Shown piece by piece: positions 58,877 to 64,000 of a stretch of DNA of 64,000 nt (position 1 is its first letter; each line of letters begins with the position of its first letter). The notes beneath the pieces were generated by a model, which was not told where the DNA came from, did not search any database, and saw only the letters and a list, made by a program, of their open reading frames with translations. Source of the stretch: Periplaneta americana. Taxonomy: Eukaryota; Arthropoda; Insecta; Blattodea; Blattidae. Made by a program: the position numbers and the translations under genes. Location of the stretch: assembly GCF_040183065.1 (NCBI RefSeq), contig NC_091124.1, forward strand, positions 64,362,001-64,426,000, in the 5' to 3' direction.

Positions 58877-59008
58877 CTAAGCGAATGTTTCACCAAGCTG
58901 TCGTCACCGCCAGTTTCATCTCACGTCCATATTGTATTGAACGAGAGTATGACATACCCAGCAGTTACTGTCTGCAGATATCCATCTTATAAAACAGACG
59001 TTTTGGTG
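58877..59008 (+). CDS. DEG/ENaC (pickpocket-like) channel, exon 2 (start of ectodomain)
   Basis: 132 nt, phase 0 at both ends, acceptor ttcttcctcag, donor gtaaga. It reads LSECFTKLSSPPVSSHVHIV, LNESMTYPAVTVCRYPSYKT, DVLV. This is the post-TM1 ectodomain start of the family: a Cys and a P-x-S/T motif, then the hallmark (F/Y)PAVT(V/I)C about 30 residues after TM1. An annotation based on long open frames would miss it because the frame is only 44 codons between splice sites; overlapping frames in the other phases are shadows. Confidence 0.88.
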
Positions 59009-59055
59009 GTAAGAAATAAATTATGTAGTAAGCCTACTTACATATTATTTATCAG

Positions 59056-60604
59056 TAGAGCCCTGATGTTTAGGCATTTATGACAGTTAAAATAGGCAGG
59101 CAAAAAGGCAATAAAAACGTAAAAAAGGCACAATAATCTTTGAAAAAGGCATTAAAGCTTACATTTTAAAAATATAAGTTATAATATATTTTAGCAATAA
59201 ATTTAAATTATATCAACATAACTCACATATTTACTTCGTAGGTGACACATGTTGACTTATAAAATACTTTATGCTCGAACATGCCGAAATGTAGTAATTA
59301 TACACCTGGTAGCAGTCCTTTAATGCATGCCATTAAAGTACACCTATTCATTAAAGTTCAGGTGTTCAGCCAATGACAAGTCAGTTTTATACCGTTATAA
59401 AACCGCAAGTATCGATTATTCTCGGATATGCAATCGAAAGACAATTAGCGAAAAGTCACGGAGGCTGGAAATCCAATAATGTCGCAGAAGGTTATGTTCT
59501 GTTACTATAATAATTAGCGTTAATTGTAAATAATATTCAAATAAATTCAATTTGTCATCTCGTTTTTCAATTCTAAATCAATTTCCAGGTTATATCAGAC
59601 TAATGTTCATCTTATTCTCTGTCAAGGTCAATGACATTCGGCCTCGGAAAAAATCAATACTTTCGCGTCTGCGCACATCTCACAATTCAGGTCAGTTCGC
59701 ACATAACCATAAGAAGACCTAATTTTGAATAATTTCAAGTTAGAAATATGGTCGAGCATAAAAAGTCGTACGAAACTTGCCTATAATGGTAATTAAGACG
59801 CTCGTATGAAAATTATGAAACTCGTTGCGCTCGTTTCATAAACAAACATACTTGCGTCTTAATTACTGCCATTATAGGCTCGTTGCATAATGTACTATTT
59901 TTTCATGATTAACTGTCTTTTCACAAACCTTACATAACAAAACTGTTCCATCGGTTGAAAACACATGGGCACCAAATTCACTAACGTAAGCATGAAATTT
60001 ATTTTTCATTGGCTTACTGAATTTAGGCATTCTATCTAACTGATCTTATACCTACAATAACTTACTGTTCCTTACTCAGATTCCTTCCTCCTACAATAAT
60101 AAACACGTGTAGCACAAAATTGTAACAGTGATTTGAAAATATGAAAACAAATATTTGAAAATGCTACGTGACAACTTCTATGAGAACGAGCTTAATATTT
60201 AAAATTATAAAGCTGATTGTTGGTATCGTGAAGACATGACAATATTATATATTTGTAACTGTGGATTGTCGATTATTATTCATATTACACCAATAGCATT
60301 AAAGCACGATTATTAGCAGATTAAGCACCGAAACAAATTATTTTTATTTACTATTGTTAGTAAAGTTAGTCATTGTTTCAAATTTCATACACATTACATT
60401 ACAATTTATTAGAAAATTGCAAATAAATAAGAAATATTGCTTTAAAATGACAAAAAAGGCATTTATTAGTAAGAAGCACCTTAAAAGGGCAAAATAGGAA
60501 AAATAAAAATTGGCCCTGTCACTCCAAATCACATTTATATCTATGCAAATAATGATTTACTTCCACCCAGTAAAAAAGGCATTTTGCCAAACATCCGGGC
60601 CCTA
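59056..60604. mobile_element. hAT-type element, 1.55 kb, host of a nested repeat
   Basis: An exact 8-bp duplication tttatcag (59,048-59,055; 60,605-60,612) brackets TIRs tagagccctgatgtttagg and, inverted, caaacatccgggcccta. Subterminal copies of aaaaaggca occur near both ends (59,110-59,150; 60,450-60,580), as is common for hAT transposase-binding repeats. The 0.6-kb repeat at 59,268-59,901 is inserted inside. No transposase core was seen. Confidence 0.9.
59268..59901 (+). repeat. 0.6-kb dispersed repeat, copy 2 (nested in hAT)
   Basis: Nearly identical to 2,395-3,017, same strand. It contains the segment aaaccgcaagtatcg that copy 1 lacks. Both copies begin tttatgctcga and end tgtactatttt, which gives consistent boundaries. 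It interrupts the hAT element, so it inserted later. Confidence 0.9.
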
Positions 60605-61227
60605 TTTATCAGTATCACAGTGCTTTTAAAATTATACTAAGTAACTACAATATATTTTAATATTTTTTATTAACTCTACCAGTAAGATACCAGGACTAGA
60701 AAACTAAAAATATGAAAGTATTCTACTTCTCTATATCACTTAACACCGTATTGAGGTAGTATACGGCACCTTTTGAAATTCTTGAACCAACACTAGACAA
60801 TTCTAGAGTGTGAAGAACGAAGGTTGTGAAAGTAATTTTTGTCAGTGTTAAGTGGTTGTCAAAACAGTTGTATGTGCGAATCCCAATAACGTACAAAAGA
60901 CAACCTTATACTATACGTAAAAATTTCATTTATGTTGTTTGTATCTATAAATTAAAGACCTCCCCGGAAAAAGGATGTAACATCAACTTCTTGAAATATG
61001 TAATGTAGGCGGAAATAGTAATTTTAAAGAATTAATTTATAACAATAAATTATTGTATTCAATGGTTGAATAAACTTGTATCCTTGATTAGTCAAATGGT
61101 TGTGATGGTAAATATAGGCCTAATGAAATATGCCCCTGAAATTATTTTCCTTTCTCCTGAAACATGAATTACAGTTTTGTTGGATACATTTTTATTCCGG
61201 AGAGATCTTCAATTAAAGATATATGTA

Positions 61228-61486
61228 TATATATATTTATTTATTTATTTGTTTATTTATTTATTCATTCATTCATTTATTTATTCATTTGTTCATTTAT
61301 TCATTTATTCATTTATTCATTGATTCAGTGATTCATTTATTGATTTATTTATTTATTTCCATTCATCATTTATTTATTTCATTTATTTATTTATTCATTT
61401 ATTTATTTATTCATTTATTTATTTATTCATTTATTTATTTATTCATTCATTCATTTATTCATTTATTCATTTATTCATTTATTTAC

Positions 61487-61538
<52 letters not shown>
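61228..61538. repeat. (ATTT/ATTC)n low-complexity array
   Basis: About 310 bp of tetranucleotide units alternating tttatttat and ttcattcat. It creates an open + frame of I/Y/L/F only, which is not a gene. Confidence 0.95.
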
Positions 61539-61801
61539 GGGACTCAAGTTTCACATCATATGTCAAGGTCAATACAGACATTTTTTTTTCAAATTTGAGT
61601 TGCGTATCCTTTCTTGTTTTGTTTTTCAGGTTTTTATATTCTTCCACAAGTGTAGTAATTGAAATTTCCGCAGTTTTTCATCTATGGCATAATCTTGTTT
61701 AAAACTCACAACGTCACCCAAGTACGTAAAATGGGAAACTTTTTAAATCACACATGTAAGGTCAATTAAACAGTGTTCATGGGTTAGATAATAAACATAC
61801 A

Positions 61802-61826
61802 ATATATATATATATATATATATATA
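61802..61826. repeat. (AT)n microsatellite
   Basis: About 12 TA units. Confidence 0.9.
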
Positions 61827-61969
61827 GTATGTTTATTATGTGAAACTTTGTTCTTGTTAAATCTGCTCCTAATGTCATAATCTTCGTCTTACCGTTTGAT
61901 ATGTTCATATTATTATAGTTCCTACACAATACATATTGATATTATAGTTTGTGGAGTGATCTCTGTTAA

Positions 61970-62330
61970 GTGCCCACCACTGCGGAGTAACAGCATGTCT
62001 GGTCGTGAAACGAGTGGGTCAGGGTTAAAATTCTGGTTGGGACAAGTTTCCTGATTGAGGTTTTTCCGATGTTTTCCTTCAACCAACTGAAGCAGAATTA
62101 CTGTATAACTTTCGGCGTTGGACTTCGAACTCATTTCGCCATTATAATTACATTTTCCCTCTTTCATTATCATCTCCATTTCTTTCCCATATTTCGGGCT
62201 TGCGTCCAATGTAGAGTCGGCTACCACCGAACTTTGACCTCGTGGTATATGGTCATTAGTTGTTGGTGGTAGTGGACTATCCCCTGGGGCTCGTTGTAGC
62301 TCCTTACATCTAATAACCATTCAGAGCATG
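61970..62330 (+). repeat. SINE with family-1 head and a longer tail
   Basis: The + strand has gcggagtaacagcatgtctg (decayed box A), a lost box B (cagggttaaaattctgg), then the central block gacaagtttcctgattgagg, ttttccttcaacc and ataactttcggcgttggact. A body unlike copies A-D follows (cttgcgtccaatgtagagtc ... gctccttacatctaataacc). It probably represents an older subfamily. Confidence 0.7.
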
Positions 62331-62369
62331 TATGTATGAAAATATCCAAATAATAAAAATAGAATCAGG

Positions 62370-62600
62370 AGTCAAGCTCTCTAAAACAAATCAAGGTCCG
62401 GCAAGAATTCCTTTGTCGGCGTCATTCTTTTAACATTTACGAAATTCCATGGGAATGGAAGAAGTTGGTGAATAAAGATATGAGAATAAATCAACATACC
62501 AGTATCTATTTAAATACACTTCTATGTGCAGACAACCAGATCATTATTCAAGATATTGAAAATCACTTACAGAGATCTATTCTATTATACTAGCTAGTTT
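62370..62600 (+). pseudogene. Possible non-LTR reverse-transcriptase remnant
   Basis: In shifting frames the + strand gives INQHTSIYLNTLLCADNQII, IQDIENHLQRSI. The LLCADN would be a decayed LLFADD box, with the usual D-x-E-x-x-L-Q following. It is too short and decayed to assign. Confidence 0.5.
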
Positions 62601-63215
62601 CCTTGAGGTGGGGGGCACGGATAGGATGTAGGCAGCTTAAGTGGGCACATTGTACTACCTGGAATGGAATGATGTGCGCCCACACTACACATTCCCCTGC
62701 GAGCCGCCTCTGAGTTTCCTACAGCCTGCAGAATCCTTTTACCTTTTCTCGTAGGCATCACCGCGGTCCCTCAACCCCCGGCCCCACGAACTACAATGAT
62801 CAAATTATTGTCTGCACTTATATGTACTTTTGAAAAAAGTGCATTCAATAATTTCGTTGGGAGAATATTTAACTGACAGCAGTGATGCATCAGATACTTG
62901 TCAATCAGTAGCAACAATAGTTCAGATTAATGAAGGGAAACTCCGACTCCGCCTCCAGCGCAGCGGTCATGTTCAGTAATCTCCTACAGTGGAGTTTTGG
63001 CACTTGTTAACCTATAACAACTTTTAATTATAATACGTACTGTGTTAACGTGTGGTTCATTATGGTACGTTTCTTACATGTTATTGTATTTAGTGCTTAA
63101 TATGTTTAGGTACCGTAGCCAGAATATATTTTAAATCTTACAGAAATTAACATACAGTATATGTTATTAACCAAATTTTACCATTCAGATAATCTCAAAT
63201 CAAATTTTGTTTCAG

Positions 63216-63363
63216 AAATACAATTTGCAGAGTAATCTTCGTACAACAAAGGATTGGGAAGATTTTCCATTTGGTGAAATAACGCTGCCTGAACTTTGGA
63301 AGAAAGCCACTTACGGCTTAGATGAAGTACATAAATTATCTGCCGTCAGTTCTTATCCTCGTA
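63216..63363 (+). CDS. DEG/ENaC (pickpocket-like) channel, exon 3 (ectodomain)
   Basis: 148 nt, acceptor ttttgtttcag, donor gtgagt, phase 0 in and phase 1 out. It reads KYNLQSNLRTTKDWEDFPFG, EITLPELWKKATYGLDEVHK, LSAVSSYPR. The continuation TDVLV|KYNL and the later L-x-E-L-W-x-x-x-T-Y-x-L-x-E pattern match the early ectodomain of insect pickpocket subunits. The gene continues beyond the window, where the cysteine-rich ectodomain and TM2 should lie. Confidence 0.8.
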
Positions 63364-64000
63364 GTGAGTATAAATATTTCATTCAATATGTAAGGCTTTA
63401 AGCAATATTTCTGCAGCATATAGAGACTAGAGAGCGTGTGAAAATATGAAATTCGTTGTGGCCACTTGATGAGGTTTGATTGCACTTAATTTGACATGCA
63501 TTATTTCATATTGTGAATCCAATTGGGTAAGTACGAGTAACATTTGGAGTGCAGTTCAGAAGTATTAATTATTCAGTATATCTTGAATCGATTTTGCTGA
63601 TTTTTTAGAATTAAACTGCATTCTTTTCATTGAAGACCGCCATCATTTTAAAGCTCAGTTAAAAATAAAATCATGACAGGTACGTATAATACAGAAGGTG
63701 CCTAGTTCTTGGCATATAGTACCTATGATTACCGGTAAATACGCTGACAAAGATAATATGAGTACAGTACTTTTAGCTATTACCATATTTTTACGTGCAA
63801 AATTTAATTGAAAGATTAGTAATATTTTAGAACTTTAAATACCTTATACCAGGCATGTCAAAACCCTGCACATTGTGCAGTAGTCTCTGTGCGATGTCCA
63901 CTTTCTATTCCCCTACCTGGAGGGAGTGAATCGCCTTGGAGGAGAACGCGACAGGGCTATACAGACCTGCAACAGCATATCAGCGTTTGTTTCGGTAACT
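63364..64000. other. Start of intron 3 of the DEG/ENaC gene
   Basis: Begins with donor gtgagt. No further exon is recognisable before the window ends. Confidence 0.55.

Larger units (their letters stand above)
59009..63215. other. Intron 2 of the DEG/ENaC gene
   Basis: A 4.2-kb intron assuming exons 2 and 3 are adjacent; the phases (0/0) allow this. It contains a hAT element with a nested repeat, simple repeats at 61,228-61,538 and 61,802-61,826, a SINE at 61,970-62,330 and a possible LINE remnant at 62,370-62,600. A short intervening exon cannot be excluded. Confidence 0.65.

Noticed and set aside
61223-61702. 159-codon frame rich in I, Y, L and F
   Set aside because: It arises from the ATTT/ATTC low-complexity array.

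Overview
The window is animal nuclear DNA, AT-rich, with long introns and many decayed transposable elements. It is almost certainly an insect. The first gene is very close to what I know of the insect Na+/K+-ATPase alpha subunit. The retroelement and SINE types (non-LTR elements with short tandem-repeat tails, tRNA-derived SINEs with a shared central block, many Tc1/mariner and hAT remnants) are the kind I associate with cockroaches or termites. That order-level placement is inference.

Region 1 (1-32,513, + strand): the 3' five-sixths of a Na+/K+-ATPase alpha gene (Atpalpha). I place 13 constitutive coding exons and one position (exon 10) filled by any one of four tandem 95-nt exons (10a-10d). 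The upstream exons, with the N-terminus and M1-M2, lie before the window. Choosing one exon 10 gives an uninterrupted 857-codon frame ending in a C-terminal ETYY and TAA at 32,511-32,513. The alternative exons encode the end of membrane helix M6 and the cytoplasmic L6/7 loop. Introns hold pogo-like, mariner, Tc1, SINE, MITE and non-LTR insertions and a 75-bp minisatellite.

Region 2 (32,514-56,128): 3' flank and intergenic DNA with no gene I can support. It is dense in mobile elements, several with exact ends and target-site duplications: three hAT-type elements, a PIF/Harbinger-type element, a mariner carrying a SINE in its terminal repeat, decayed transposases, and a 21-bp minisatellite at about 52.0-52.6 kb.

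Region 3 (56,129-64,000, + strand): the 5' part of a second gene, a DEG/ENaC (pickpocket-like) sodium-channel subunit, recognised by joining three short exons (to 56,323; 58,877-59,008; 63,216-63,363) whose phases match. It runs off the right edge. Its introns carry a minus-strand non-LTR fragment and a 1.55-kb hAT element with another repeat nested inside.

Both genes concern sodium transport, but nothing in the sequence suggests that they are co-regulated. I found no rRNA or functional tRNA gene, CRISPR array or prokaryotic feature. No wholly new biological system is evident. The most interesting biology is the four-way exon cluster in the sodium pump, the channel gene hidden in small exons, and the datable nesting of transposons.
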